Shown: positions 9,144 through 18,754, counted from the first letter of the stretch. The stretch is DNA of 64,000 nucleotides from Chryseobacterium sp. MYb7 (GCF_002979455.1 NZ_PCOU01000007.1:62001-126000), one strand, 5' to 3'. The notes: generated by a model from the sequence alone, not told the origin. A program made the numbers and translations.

Positions 9144-10796
9144 TTAATATCCCTTTGCTGCCTGGGCTTCTTTTAGGTTCGGATTTAAATCCACAGCTTT
9201 TTGAGGATAAGGAAATCTGTAAAATCTATTATCCCAAACTCTGGTTGCCACCTGTGTATTGGTTATATCATAAACGGTTGTCATTACATTTGGGGCAATT
9301 TTCCATCTTCTGATATCATAGAATCTGTGGCCTTCATTTGCCAATTCTATTCTTCTTTCATTTCTGATAATGTCTCTTAAGGTTTCTTTTGTTTGTGCGT
9401 TGCTAACTCCTACCATACCTGCTCTACTTCTAATTTGATTTAATGCATCATAAATAGTAGAATCCGGGCCAAAGAATTCATTTTTTGCTTCGGCATATAT
9501 GAGTAATACTTCTGCATAACGGATAAGCATAAAATTGTTGCTCATATTTAAGTTCTCATCTAATGAGCCATAATCTGCCATTTTTTTATAATTATAGCCT
9601 ATTTTAGACGTATTGTTTCCACCTTCACTCCATTTGAACAGTGTACTTGTTCCAAAACCTTTTAAGTAAGACCAAGGTCCATTTGGATGCATTATACTTG
9701 CATATAAACGAGTATCTCTGTTTTTAAATTCATCCAGATAAGCGTTATTTGGATTACCATGATTATAGTTTGAAGCTCTTGTAGCATTAGAAGGGGGTGA
9801 AAATACTGTTCCATCTTTATTCCAATAGGCATTTACCAAATCAATGGTTGGGGTTATAGAACTCCATCCACTCTCTTCATTTGGCAATAGGAAAAGAGCC
9901 ATGCTATTACTAAATATTCCTTTAGAATCTGGTACAAATTGAGCTTCTAAAATTGATTCTTTGTTGCCATTATTTTTAGCCCAGAACAATGCTTGATAAT
10001 TACTTAAGCCTTTATAAAAATTGTCTTTATCTGTGGCAGAAGTAAAGGTAACAAAACTGTCGTAATTTGTACTTGTGTCTACTAAAGTTGTACTAAAAAG
10101 ATCATAAGTACCGGAATTCATTACTGATTGAGCAGCTTCATAAGCTTCTTTATATTTTCCTGTGTATAAATATACCCTTGCCTTAAACGCTGAGACAGCC
10201 CCTTTTGTTATTCTACCCTTATCCTGGCTAGAAGGGTAGACAGCTGGTAAATCATTTTCTATAGCATTTAATTCACTGGTTACAAAATCATCAATTTGAG
10301 TTTCAGAAATAGGTGTGAGGGTGGAGCCATCAAGTTCACCTGATTTTTGCACGAGTGGAAGAGCTCCAAAGCGTTGAGATAAATCAAAATAATTAAAAGC
10401 TCTTATAAATCTGGCTTCTGCTTTATATCTGCCAGCCAAATTTTTGTCCATGGGAATCTCATCAATTTTTTCTAAAAAAGTATTTGCTCTTCTAATTGTA
10501 GTAAAATCGTATCCGAAATCTATAGAAGGAAGTATATTTCCTGCCGAAGCATCTACTGCAGTTGTTTCCCAGGGATATTGAGCATATGAATTATCGGTAT
10601 AACTATCGTTATACAAACTGCTATAAGCAGCGCTAGACATGTATGTATAAATACCATTTAATGCCAAGGTAGCGTCTTTTTCAGTTTTCCAGAATGTTTC
10701 TTCTGATACTTTGTCTTCGGGAAACCTATCTAAATTACAAGAACTAGTAACTATAGTCAGGGAAACTGATAGTAATATAATTTTTATTTTTTTCAT
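9144..10796 (-). CDS. SusD/RagB-family glycan-binding outer-membrane lipoprotein
   Basis: 550 residues with a lipoprotein signal whose lipobox ends at the cysteine in TSSCN (C20). The N-terminal FPEDKVSEETFW segment and the C-terminal RNERRIELANEGHRFYDIRRW block are hallmarks of SusD homologues. It should form the lid of the SusC channel encoded 18 nt upstream and bind the oligosaccharide or glycopeptide handled by the following GH31 enzyme. Specificity cannot be read from the sequence. Transcription is predicted from operator copy 3. Confidence 0.93.
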   Translation of the reverse strand: MKKIKIILLSVSLTIVTSSCNLDRFPEDKVSEETFWKTEKDATLALNGIYTYMSSAAYSSLYNDSYTDNSYAQYPWETTAVDASAGNILPSIDFGYDFTTIRRANTFLEKIDEIPMDKNLAGRYKAEARFIRAFNYFDLSQRFGALPLVQKSGELDGSTLTPISETQIDDFVTSELNAIENDLPAVYPSSQDKGRITKGAVSAFKARVYLYTGKYKEAYEAAQSVMNSGTYDLFSTTLVDTSTNYDSFVTFTSATDKDNFYKGLSNYQALFWAKNNGNKESILEAQFVPDSKGIFSNSMALFLLPNEESGWSSITPTIDLVNAYWNKDGTVFSPPSNATRASNYNHGNPNNAYLDEFKNRDTRLYASIMHPNGPWSYLKGFGTSTLFKWSEGGNNTSKIGYNYKKMADYGSLDENLNMSNNFMLIRYAEVLLIYAEAKNEFFGPDSTIYDALNQIRSRAGMVGVSNAQTKETLRDIIRNERRIELANEGHRFYDIRRWKIAPNVMTTVYDITNTQVATRVWDNRFYRFPYPQKAVDLNPNLKEAQAAKGY

Positions 10797-10814
10797 TTTC
10801 AGATGTTTAATAGA

Positions 10815-13709
10815 TTAAAAAGTTGCATTGATACCAAACGATATGGTTTTTAAGTAGGGATAGGTTGAACGGGCGCTAGCCATTTCAGGATCAAAATCTT
10901 TCATCCGTTTATCTCCTCTCAGTGTAAAGTAATTCTCTAAGTTTGCATATATCCTGAATTTTTTCAGTCCTATTCGGCTAATTGTTTCCTGAGGAATGGA
11001 ATACCCTAAAGTAATAGACTTAATTCTAAAGTAACTTGCATCAAAAAGCCAAAAATCTGAAGTAACTCCTATATTTTGAGTTCCTCCCCCAGCCGGCAGA
11101 ATCCTAGGATACAAGGCATTAGGATTGGGATTTTCCGGAGTCCATCTATTATCTGAAACATATTGTTTTGCACCGGCACCATTGAAGAATGCCTGAGAAG
11201 ATTCTTTATCCAGATATACCTGAACATTAGCTACCCCTTGCCCTACTACGCTAAGATCAAAATTTTTATATCTGCCTCCTATACTTAGACCATAGGTAAA
11301 ACTGGGAACATCATTTCCTATTACAGTTCTATCGTTTTCATCAACAACTCCATCACCATTAATATCTACATATTTTATATCGCCAGCTTGAGAGGTGCTG
11401 TATAATTTAGGATAATTATTGTTAATATCCTCTTGGGTTAGGAGACCAGCAGTTTTGTATCCGTAGAAATCACCAATGGAGCCTCCTACTTGTGTTATCC
11501 AGTTATTATCATATAAAGGTTTGTTATTTATAAGTGAACGAATATTATTTTTGTTTTTAGCAAAATTAGCATTGATATAAAAGTCTCCATTTTCAAAACT
11601 TTTATTATATCCCAAACTAATTTCTATCCCTTTATTTTCTACATCACCTGCATTAATTGGCGGTGTTTCGTTTTTGTCTGGATTACTGTCTATGAGTACA
11701 CCTGTTTCATATGCTAATTGATTGTTCATTAACGCACCTTTTGTAAGACGGTTATATAAATCTACTGAGAAAGTGAAAGTATTATTGAATAAAGATCCGT
11801 CTAGCCCTATATTTTTGGTAACAATTGTTTCCCAACCTATACCCGAGAATCCAAGCTTACCCGGTACCATTGCCCCTACTATAACATTCCCCAGAACTGA
11901 AGAAGCATTATTCATATAGGTCTGATTGTCATAATAACCAATGGTATTGATAGATCCGGTGCTGCCATAAGAACCTCTTAATTTTAGAGTATTGATAAAA
12001 CTCAGGTTTTTAATGAAATTCTCCTTATCTAACCTCCAGGAAGCCATAACTGCAGGAAAATATCCCCATCTGTTTTCTTTAGCAAAACGTGAAGATGCAT
12101 CTGCCCTTATAATACCTTCTAAAAAATATTTTTCCTGATAATTATAATTAATACGAGCGAAAACAGACTGAAAAGCATATTGCTGAGTATTAGACTTTAA
12201 TTCATCTAAGGTTCCATCAAGGGTAGAAAGAGCACTTAAAGAATGTAATCCATCCTTTGGTATATTAGATTTTTTACCAGATATAGATCTGGTTGTATAG
12301 TCTTCATAGGAAGTACCTCCCAATACTTTAAAATAATGTGATGATATCTTTTTTTCATAACTTATCAAAACCTGGGTATTAAGCCATTCATCAGACTTCC
12401 ATTCTTCACTATAGTTATTAATCGCTCTCGCAGTTGAACCAATAGGAGCATTAGTTAAAAAATTATATACAGGATTTAATGTATTTACAAAAGTACCTTT
12501 ACGATAGTTCCAGTTTGAATAGCTGATTTGAGCATCTATATTTAATCCTTTTACGGGAGTATAGTTTGCGGATAATGCCCCCATAAATTTTTGATCATTT
12601 AACTTGGAATCCCCTCCTTCTATGTTATTTCTTACAGGATTGGTATTCGCAAATGTGTTATCTACTTTACCGGCATTAACAGATCCCCACCATCCATTGG
12701 ATTGTCTTACGGCCATAGTAGGAGTTATTCTCGCTAGTTCTACGGTATTAATACCACCTCCCTGATCATTGATCATTTGTTTGATAAACGATATATTAGA
12801 ATTTACTGTAAGTTTATCACTCAATTTAGAGGATGTATTGGTCCTAAAAGAATATCTATCCATAGCTTTTGTAGGCGATAGAGACTCCTGCTTCAAATAG
12901 CCTAGACTTGCGAAGTAACGGGTTTTATCTCCACCTGATACATTAATCTCATTATTAAGTACATTTGCCATTTTTCTATAAGTTGCTTTATACCAGTCTG
13001 TGTTAGGGTATCTATCCGGGTCTGTACCTGCAGCTGTAAGATCTATTTGATCTTGCTTATATTGAGAAAAATGACCAACATTATTATTAGCGTTATAATA
13101 TGCTTCATTTTTCAGTTTCATATAGTCAACAGCATCTACATACTTAGGCAAATAGGTGGGTGACTGATAGCCATTATACATATTATAACCTATAATCATC
13201 TTACCTCCACCACCTTTTTTGGTCTCGACAAGAACCACCCCATAACCAGCTCTTGCACCATAGATAGCTGCTGAAGCATCTTTTAGTATACTTATATTTT
13301 CAACATCAGCTGGGCTTAACCTGGAAAAATCTGCAGTACTAGAGGGAATACCATCTATAATATAGAGTGGTGAATTCCCCGCAACACTTCTTCCCCTTAC
13401 ATTTAAGGTAGGTACAGAACCTACATCTCCTAAAGAAGACTTAATGGTAACTCCTGGTAAAGCACCTTGTATACTCGCTGTTAAGCTTGTTGTTGGGCGA
13501 TCCTGCAGTATCTTTTTATCAACAGAAGCTATAGATCCGGAAACGGTTCCTTTTTTCTGTTTTCCAAATCCTACTAAAACAATTTCTTCCACATCTTTTA
13601 CTTTTTTAGTGATGGAGTCTGAAGGTTTGTTTTTAGTTTCCTGTGCATCCAATAATGTGATAGATGACATTAGAATGGCACTCAAAATACAAATTGTAGT
13701 TTTCTTCAT
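10815..13709 (-). CDS. SusC/RagA-family TonB-linked outer-membrane transporter
   Basis: 964 residues with a signal peptide (LLDAQE). A short TonB-box-like stretch EEIVLVGFGKQ leads straight into the plug (YIIDGIPS, LKDASAAIYGARAGYG) and a 22-strand barrel ending in aromatic ATF. The usual N-terminal carboxypeptidase-regulatory-like domain is absent, so this is a short SusC. It should import oligosaccharides or glycopeptides using TonB energy. It is the first gene of a susC-susD-GH31 unit. Operator copy 3 lies about 520 bp before the start, leaving a very long leader. Confidence 0.94.
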   Translation of the reverse strand: MKKTTICILSAILMSSITLLDAQETKNKPSDSITKKVKDVEEIVLVGFGKQKKGTVSGSIASVDKKILQDRPTTSLTASIQGALPGVTIKSSLGDVGSVPTLNVRGRSVAGNSPLYIIDGIPSSTADFSRLSPADVENISILKDASAAIYGARAGYGVVLVETKKGGGGKMIIGYNMYNGYQSPTYLPKYVDAVDYMKLKNEAYYNANNNVGHFSQYKQDQIDLTAAGTDPDRYPNTDWYKATYRKMANVLNNEINVSGGDKTRYFASLGYLKQESLSPTKAMDRYSFRTNTSSKLSDKLTVNSNISFIKQMINDQGGGINTVELARITPTMAVRQSNGWWGSVNAGKVDNTFANTNPVRNNIEGGDSKLNDQKFMGALSANYTPVKGLNIDAQISYSNWNYRKGTFVNTLNPVYNFLTNAPIGSTARAINNYSEEWKSDEWLNTQVLISYEKKISSHYFKVLGGTSYEDYTTRSISGKKSNIPKDGLHSLSALSTLDGTLDELKSNTQQYAFQSVFARINYNYQEKYFLEGIIRADASSRFAKENRWGYFPAVMASWRLDKENFIKNLSFINTLKLRGSYGSTGSINTIGYYDNQTYMNNASSVLGNVIVGAMVPGKLGFSGIGWETIVTKNIGLDGSLFNNTFTFSVDLYNRLTKGALMNNQLAYETGVLIDSNPDKNETPPINAGDVENKGIEISLGYNKSFENGDFYINANFAKNKNNIRSLINNKPLYDNNWITQVGGSIGDFYGYKTAGLLTQEDINNNYPKLYSTSQAGDIKYVDINGDGVVDENDRTVIGNDVPSFTYGLSIGGRYKNFDLSVVGQGVANVQVYLDKESSQAFFNGAGAKQYVSDNRWTPENPNPNALYPRILPAGGGTQNIGVTSDFWLFDASYFRIKSITLGYSIPQETISRIGLKKFRIYANLENYFTLRGDKRMKDFDPEMASARSTYPYLKTISFGINATF

Positions 13710-14228
13710 ATTTTATTGACTTTTATAACAATATTATTTTATCTAAGGGTAGTTCGCTTCTTACCAATCTTTCTTTATGAATAAGATCTAATAAGAAAAA
13801 TCTAAAGGCCTTGTCTTATTCTTTTGCTCTTCAGATTCTGTAGAACTCAATGACTATTTCAGTATTATTTTCACTTTTAAATGCAATCGCTCTTATTTTT
13901 TTACCCCCTTCACTACCTAATATCCTTCATTCTATTGAGCAGTTTATTTTTTAATAATGTCCTTTTAGCCAAATCATTTTGTGAGAGATTTAGTTGTAGC
14001 TTTCCAGATGATGTAGAATTCTAAAACCATATCCATTTTCCATTTTTTCCAGGTAAGAACAAAAAAAATGATGATCTTCCCTATTTTATAATAATCTCTG
14101 TTCCGACACAATTAGAAAATAGTTAAATGAAACCTCCCAATTATGTCCAAATACACGATATACCCTCTTTTTATTTTCCTTTTCTGAGTGTGAACTCACT
14201 ATTACTATAATATTAACCCTGTGTGACT
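13710..14228 (-). other. Long leader between operator copy 3 and susC; no gene recognised
   Basis: About 510 nt separate the predicted promoter from the susC ATG. No continuous frame is present. One minus-strand run around 13940-14000 translates as LNLSQNDLAKRT, which looks like a helix-turn-helix fragment, but stops and shifts surround it. It may be a decayed gene or an untranslated regulatory leader. Confidence 0.4.
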
Positions 14229-14301
14229 CAAATGTATAGTTTTACATCATACCTCCATACTGGTAGCTACCAGTTTTTGTACCTTTACCACCAGTTTGAA
14301 A
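14229..14301 (-). promoter_or_regulatory. Operator/promoter module copy 3 (susC-susD-GH31)
   Basis: Best copy: ACTGGTAGCTACCAGT (14259-14274) is a perfect 16-bp palindrome of GntR type. The outer half site has ACCAG at 14290, 21 bp from the inner ACCAG (14269). The minus-strand -7 box TACATTTG (14229-14236) ends 31 nt from the 14-bp core. Confidence 0.8.
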
Positions 14302-14920
14302 ATTATTTGACCATGCTTTATCAGGAAGCTCCGAGAGATTGATTATAGTTGGCAGACCCGCCTCTTGCTTCTCTATTTTCCAAGAGAAAAAAAAACACTT
14401 AACCTATCACTATAAAAATGTTTTCATCTTCTTATTCATGGATGACCAATCAAATAGTAAGATGAGTTTTTAAAGGTTAAAATAATAATGGGCGGAGAAA
14501 ATCCGCCCAAGACTACCATCAATACCGATTAAAGAGTTATATCAGTAAAGAAGTTAAATATGTATTGAATTTGATTTATAGATTTTGTATTTGTACTGCT
14601 GAAGAATTATTTTCTACCAAAGAATAGAACAAAATATAAAGAGTTTCTGGCACAACTACCCAAAACTTTGTCAGCAGCTTAAATATCCTCAATATCCTTG
14701 AAATACAGGCATAAAACCTATTTCACAAACCTTTAGGAAGTGAAATTTCTTCTATAGAATTTGCTGAATATACTATCAAAGGTATTCGTTTTGGTTTCAA
14801 ATTTCCCCTAATTATCTACCTCAGCAAAGTTAAAATCTTATTTTTTGTATGATTTATAAAACATCAACGTTATTTTTTTATGACAAAATATCTTTTTTGA
14901 TTAAGACATTATTCAACTTT
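14302..14920. other. Intergenic stretch without a recognised gene
   Basis: Between operator copy 3 and the nagB stop. It contains a possible decayed gntR remnant (14341-14395: GATTATA, CTCTTGCT and an A-run in the same order as in gntR) and a hairpin at 14490-14508. The rest is AT-rich with scattered stops. Short frames near 14600-14800 look like worn coding sequence, but none was identified. Confidence 0.4.
14490..14508 (-). terminator. Hairpin, possible terminator downstream of nagB
   Basis: Perfect 7-bp stem GGGCGGA/TCCGCCC with a GAAAA loop. On the minus strand it is followed by ATTATTATTTT. It lies 412 bp beyond the nagB stop, with no closer hairpin seen. Confidence 0.45.
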
Positions 14921-16849
14921 TTAGAATTCCCACCTTACAAAAGCTTCCATAGCAGCATAAGTAGCAAGTCCCATTTTATGATAAGTTTCTGCTGTTTCTC
15001 TGTTTCTTTCTTCTGCTCTTTGCCAGAATTCTCTCATGTCTGTCCCTTGGAATACTACTCCATCTTTTTGAGATTGATGTTTGAAAATCCCATAGCGCTT
15101 CTCCAAAATTTGGTCCGGGCTTAGTGGAACTGCCATTTCTATTTCTTCTATAGACCACTCTTTCCATGCTCCTCTATATAGCCATAACCAACAATCCTTC
15201 ATGTATTCCTTCGGTTTTAAATTTTTAACAGATTCAAAAATAGCATCCAAACACACTTTATGTGTTCCATGAGGATCTGCTAAATCACCAGCCGCAAATA
15301 TTTGATGAGGTTTTACTTTGTCTATTATATCTGATACAATTTCTATGTCTTCTTTGCTCAGTGGTTTTTTTTCTATTCTGCCTGTTTCGTAGAAGGGCAT
15401 TTCCAGAAAATGAATCTGGCTGTCTGGTATTCCCACGTAATAGCAAGTAGATCTTGCTTCTCCTTTTCTTATTAAACCCTTTATATGTCTTACTTCTGGA
15501 ATGTCTATATCACTATTTTTTTTATTTTGTAAAAATTTGACTGCTTTATCAAAAATCTTTTTCGCCGGACCATTTTCTATGCCAAACATTTCGTTGTAAT
15601 CACACACAAAATTGGCAAATCGCAATGCTTCAGAATCCGCTACTGCTATATTTCCAGAAGTTTGATAGGCTACATGAACTTCATGCCCCTGTTGATGTAG
15701 TCTTATGAAAGTTCCGCCCATACTAATAATATCATCATCCGGATGTGGACTGAATATAAGTACTCTTTTCTTAGCCGGGGTCTTTCTTTCTGGTCTATTA
15801 GTATCATCTGCTCCCGGCTTACCTCCTGGCCAGCCGGTTATGGTATGTTGTAATTTATTGAAAATTTGGATATTGATATCGTAAGCCGGTCCTTTGTCTG
15901 CCAGCAAATCGCTCATTCCGTTTTCTATATAATCAGAATCGGTAAGCTTTAATATAGGTTTTTCGATTTTTTGTGCTAATCCCAAAACTGCTTTTCGGAT
16001 TAATACATCAGTCCATTCTATTTTTTCTACCAGCCATGGAGTATTAATTCGGGTAAGCTTATGAGCTGCTCCCTGATCCAATACAAAAGTAGCGTTTTTG
16101 TGTTCTTGCAAATAGGAAGCTGGCACCAGGTTGGTAACAGGACCTTCTACAGACTCTTTTATAATATTTGATTTAGATTCACCCCATGCTAATAGGATGA
16201 CTCTTTTCGCTTCCATTATTTTCTTTACCCCCAATGTAATAGCTGTTCTGGGCGTATTTGACAATCCTAAGAACTCATTGCTTGCGGCTACTCTTGTGAT
16301 ATGATCTAATGCCACAAGACGGGTTTTGGAATTTTGTAAGGAGCCCGATTCATTAAACCCGATATGACCATTACCCCCAATACCTAGAACCTGTAGATCA
16401 ATTCCGCCTAAGGCTTCTATTTTAAGTTCGTATTCAGTACAATAGTCTGCTATTTCTTCTTTAGATAATGTTCCGTCAGGAATGTGATAGTTTTCAGGAA
16501 GAATATCTACTTTATCAAACAATAATTCTTTCATAAAACGGACATAACTATGTATGGAATCGGGTTCCATAGGATAATATTCGTCAAGGTTGAAAGTGAC
16601 TACATTTTTGAAACTCAAGCCTTCTTCTCTGTGCATACGTACCAATTCGGCGTATAAACTCTTGGGTGAAGAACCTGTTGCCAGTCCTAAAATACAAGGT
16701 TGTTTTTGAGACTGCTTTACACGTATAAGGTCTGAGATCTCTTTTGCCACGGATTTCGAAGCTGAAAGTGAATCCGTAAAAATAACTGTTTCTATTTTTT
16801 CAAATCTTTTTTCAAATCCTGTAGAGGAATCTATTGTGCTCTTTAACAT
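14921..16849 (-). CDS. nagB: Glucosamine-6-phosphate deaminase (NagB) fused to a PIG-L/LmbE-type deacetylase domain
   Basis: 642 residues against about 260 for NagB alone. Residues 1-280 are NagB: NLDEYY with D89, and GIGGNGHIGFNE near 155-167. Residues ~365-590 are a PIG-L/LmbE zinc deacetylase fold with SPHPDDD and a later HGTHK motif. NagB turns glucosamine-6-phosphate into fructose-6-phosphate and ammonia. The second domain could remove an N-acetyl group, so the fusion might handle an acetylated amino sugar in one protein. Similar long NagB proteins occur in other Bacteroidota. It follows the nucleotidyltransferase by 116 bp on the same strand and feeds amino sugars from the locus into glycolysis. 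Confidence 0.9.
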   Translation of the reverse strand: MLKSTIDSSTGFEKRFEKIETVIFTDSLSASKSVAKEISDLIRVKQSQKQPCILGLATGSSPKSLYAELVRMHREEGLSFKNVVTFNLDEYYPMEPDSIHSYVRFMKELLFDKVDILPENYHIPDGTLSKEEIADYCTEYELKIEALGGIDLQVLGIGGNGHIGFNESGSLQNSKTRLVALDHITRVAASNEFLGLSNTPRTAITLGVKKIMEAKRVILLAWGESKSNIIKESVEGPVTNLVPASYLQEHKNATFVLDQGAAHKLTRINTPWLVEKIEWTDVLIRKAVLGLAQKIEKPILKLTDSDYIENGMSDLLADKGPAYDINIQIFNKLQHTITGWPGGKPGADDTNRPERKTPAKKRVLIFSPHPDDDIISMGGTFIRLHQQGHEVHVAYQTSGNIAVADSEALRFANFVCDYNEMFGIENGPAKKIFDKAVKFLQNKKNSDIDIPEVRHIKGLIRKGEARSTCYYVGIPDSQIHFLEMPFYETGRIEKKPLSKEDIEIVSDIIDKVKPHQIFAAGDLADPHGTHKVCLDAIFESVKNLKPKEYMKDCWLWLYRGAWKEWSIEEIEMAVPLSPDQILEKRYGIFKHQSQKDGVVFQGTDMREFWQRAEERNRETAETYHKMGLATYAAMEAFVRWEF

Positions 16850-16965
16850 ATTAATTTGGTTTTGTGATGTGCTAAAATTAAATTTACATATAGAATTTGT
16901 ATTTCTAAATTTTCAATGAATAATTTCCTATTCTTACACTTTAATTTATTCGTTATAAAGTTAGA

Positions 16966-17877
16966 TTATTCCCATAAATTTTCTGGATAAAGTTTCTTCA
17001 TTTTTAATTCTGAAATAGCTTTTTGCACCTTTCTTTTATCTTCAGGATAGGTAACTCCAAACCATTTATCGTTAGATTTCAGTAATTTTACGTTAGCTTT
17101 TCCGGATGCTATACTATCGGCAACCAAAGTTGGTAAATAGTATTCTGCTTTTAAACTTCCTTTATTATCTTCCAAAAATCTTGTAAAAGAATCATCAATA
17201 AGTTCAAAGCACTTTGGGGTGAATCCCCAAAAATTCATTGATACTGATGCATCACCTTCAATTGTTGTAAAGGTCTCTTCTTCTTTGTATCTTAATTCGT
17301 TCTTATTTTTCTCTATGTGGGTTCTTTCAGTAACGTTTAATAAGTTTCCATTACAATCTATATCACATACCCCTCGGGAAACATATCCATGGTCTGAAAC
17401 CGTATTTTTCAATAAATACCCTATCATACTAAAATTATAAGAGTTGGGGTCTGTTTCTTTTAAAAAATCATACATTGCCATAAAGGCATCTCTCCCATAA
17501 AAATCATCAGCATTAATAATGGCAAAATTTTCGCGCATCACATCTTTAGTAAGTAATAATGCCTGACCGGTACCCCATGGTTTGGTACGCTCTGGATTAA
17601 GATATTTGGCCGGAACGGTATCTATTTCCTGAAATACATATTCTATTTCGGCTTTATTTTTTAGCTTTTGTTCAAAGATCTCTTTAAATTCTTTTTCAAA
17701 ATTCTTACGAATGATGAAAACAATTTTTTTAAAACCTGCTTGCAATGCATCATATAAAGAAAAATCTATAATAGTATCTCCTTGTGGTGTAAATGTGTCT
17801 ATCTGTTTAAGACTTCCGTATCTACTGCCCATTCCGGCGGCTAAAACAATTAGTGTAGGGGGGTAATTTGTGTTCAT
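16966..17877 (-). CDS. Sugar-phosphate nucleotidyltransferase
   Basis: 303 residues of the NTP-transferase Rossmann-type fold. The glycine-rich nucleotide loop LAAGMGSRYG (about 12-21) is followed by K24 in SLKQ, and the metal-binding aspartates lie in NADDFYG. It should join a sugar-1-phosphate to a nucleotide. Being co-directional with nagB and under operator copy 4, it probably serves hexosamine salvage, for example making a UDP-N-acetylhexosamine from GalNAc-1-phosphate. No sugar-1-kinase partner is in the window, so the substrate is unproven. Confidence 0.85.
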   Translation of the reverse strand: MNTNYPPTLIVLAAGMGSRYGSLKQIDTFTPQGDTIIDFSLYDALQAGFKKIVFIIRKNFEKEFKEIFEQKLKNKAEIEYVFQEIDTVPAKYLNPERTKPWGTGQALLLTKDVMRENFAIINADDFYGRDAFMAMYDFLKETDPNSYNFSMIGYLLKNTVSDHGYVSRGVCDIDCNGNLLNVTERTHIEKNKNELRYKEEETFTTIEGDASVSMNFWGFTPKCFELIDDSFTRFLEDNKGSLKAEYYLPTLVADSIASGKANVKLLKSNDKWFGVTYPEDKRKVQKAISELKMKKLYPENLWE

Positions 17878-17892
17878 TTTTTTAATAATGTT

Positions 17893-18327
17893 ATTTAAAA
17901 TTTCTCGGTTTTATAAAATTTCTTCAAAGCTATTACCATAAAGGCTTCTACCTCGATACTGTTATGTTAAAACGATTGAGTAAAGAACGAAAGCTATCCA
18001 GCCATGCATTTTTTCTTTCTATAGCATACCTTTCCTTATATAAAATTTCATCAAAATAATAATCTTCGGTATCTGTTCATTACTTTTACTAAAAACAATA
18101 TTAAGCATAATACACTTATTTTCAAAGTGTATTATAAATTTCCAGGAATCAAAACCAGCATCTTCGTTAACAAATAAACCTTCTACAGTAATATTTGCTT
18201 TTTCCAATGTTTGAGTTATTTGATCAAAATAAGATATTACAATCTCCAACAAAGGAACTCTTGATAAAAGTCCTCGTTTCGGAATTGAAAGATTGGGTAC
18301 TATCTCATTTTCTATATCCTTAATCAA
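17893..18327 (-). pseudogene. Decayed IS5/IS4-superfamily transposase remnant
   Basis: An open frame from a TTG at 18327 to 18019 carries GLFVNEDAGFDSWKF, like the DDE transposase segment LNADAGFD. Immediately after, in a shifted frame, come YYFDEILYKERYAIER and NAWLDSFRSLLNRF, the C-terminal signature of these transposases. A second shift gives AFMVIALKKFYK up to a stop near 17893. At least two frameshifts and a missing N-terminal half make it non-functional. It lies in the leader between operator copy 4 and the nucleotidyltransferase, ending about 15 bp before that start codon. Confidence 0.75.
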
Positions 18328-18360
18328 GTACTTGGATATCTATAACTAAAACCTTTATTC

Positions 18361-18430
18361 CAAAATTAACAATTAAAGTAATTATACAAACCAGTACCCA
18401 CCTGTTTTTGAATATTCACCACCAGTTGAC
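18361..18430 (-). promoter_or_regulatory. Operator/promoter module copy 4 (nucleotidyltransferase-nagB)
   Basis: Inner half site CCAGTACCCACCTG (18391-18404) with ACCTG at 18400; outer ACCAG at 18421, 21 bp away. The minus-strand -7 box TAATTTTG (18361-18368) ends 30 nt from the inner site. Predicted leader is about 475 nt and contains the transposase remnant. Confidence 0.75.
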
Positions 18431-18684
18431 CTATTTTGCTTAGCTCCACTAGCGATGTGAGCAAAAGCATTGTGCAGGGAATTTCCTGTTACTTCTCAAA
18501 AAAAAGAGAATTCAAAGATCACACTTTTTACAGGCTCCAAATTTACTGATATACTCTTTGTCTATTTCTGTAACTTTCCCATTCTTCTTGCCTTTTATAA
18601 GACTACTTGCTTAAAATTATGATGTTTGTTTTGACATTTTTTTCATTTCTACTTGTTTAATAAAGCTATTTCAGAACATTACAA

Positions 18685-18754
18685 GTCAACTGGTAGTGAA
18701 TATTCAAAAACAGGTAGGCATAAGTTTATCCAATTACTTTAATTATTAATTTTG
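18685..18754 (+). promoter_or_regulatory. Operator/promoter module copy 5 (M60 peptidase)
   Basis: Mirror image of copy 4. Outer half CTGGT (18690-18694) and inner half CAGGT (18711-18715) are 21 bp apart. The plus-strand -7 box TAATTTTG (18747-18754) ends 30 nt from the inner site. A leader of about 290 nt (18762-19051) precedes the M60 start and has no gene that I can recognise. Confidence 0.75.

Noticed and set aside
14849..15124. Plus-strand frame of 91 codons
   Set aside because: Mostly antisense to the 3' part of nagB, where the PIG-L domain is clearly coded on the other strand.
18431..18684. The centre of the inverted duplication as a small mobile element (MITE)
   Set aside because: The arms are working operator/promoter modules facing two genes, and no target-site duplication was seen; duplication of a control region explains it better.
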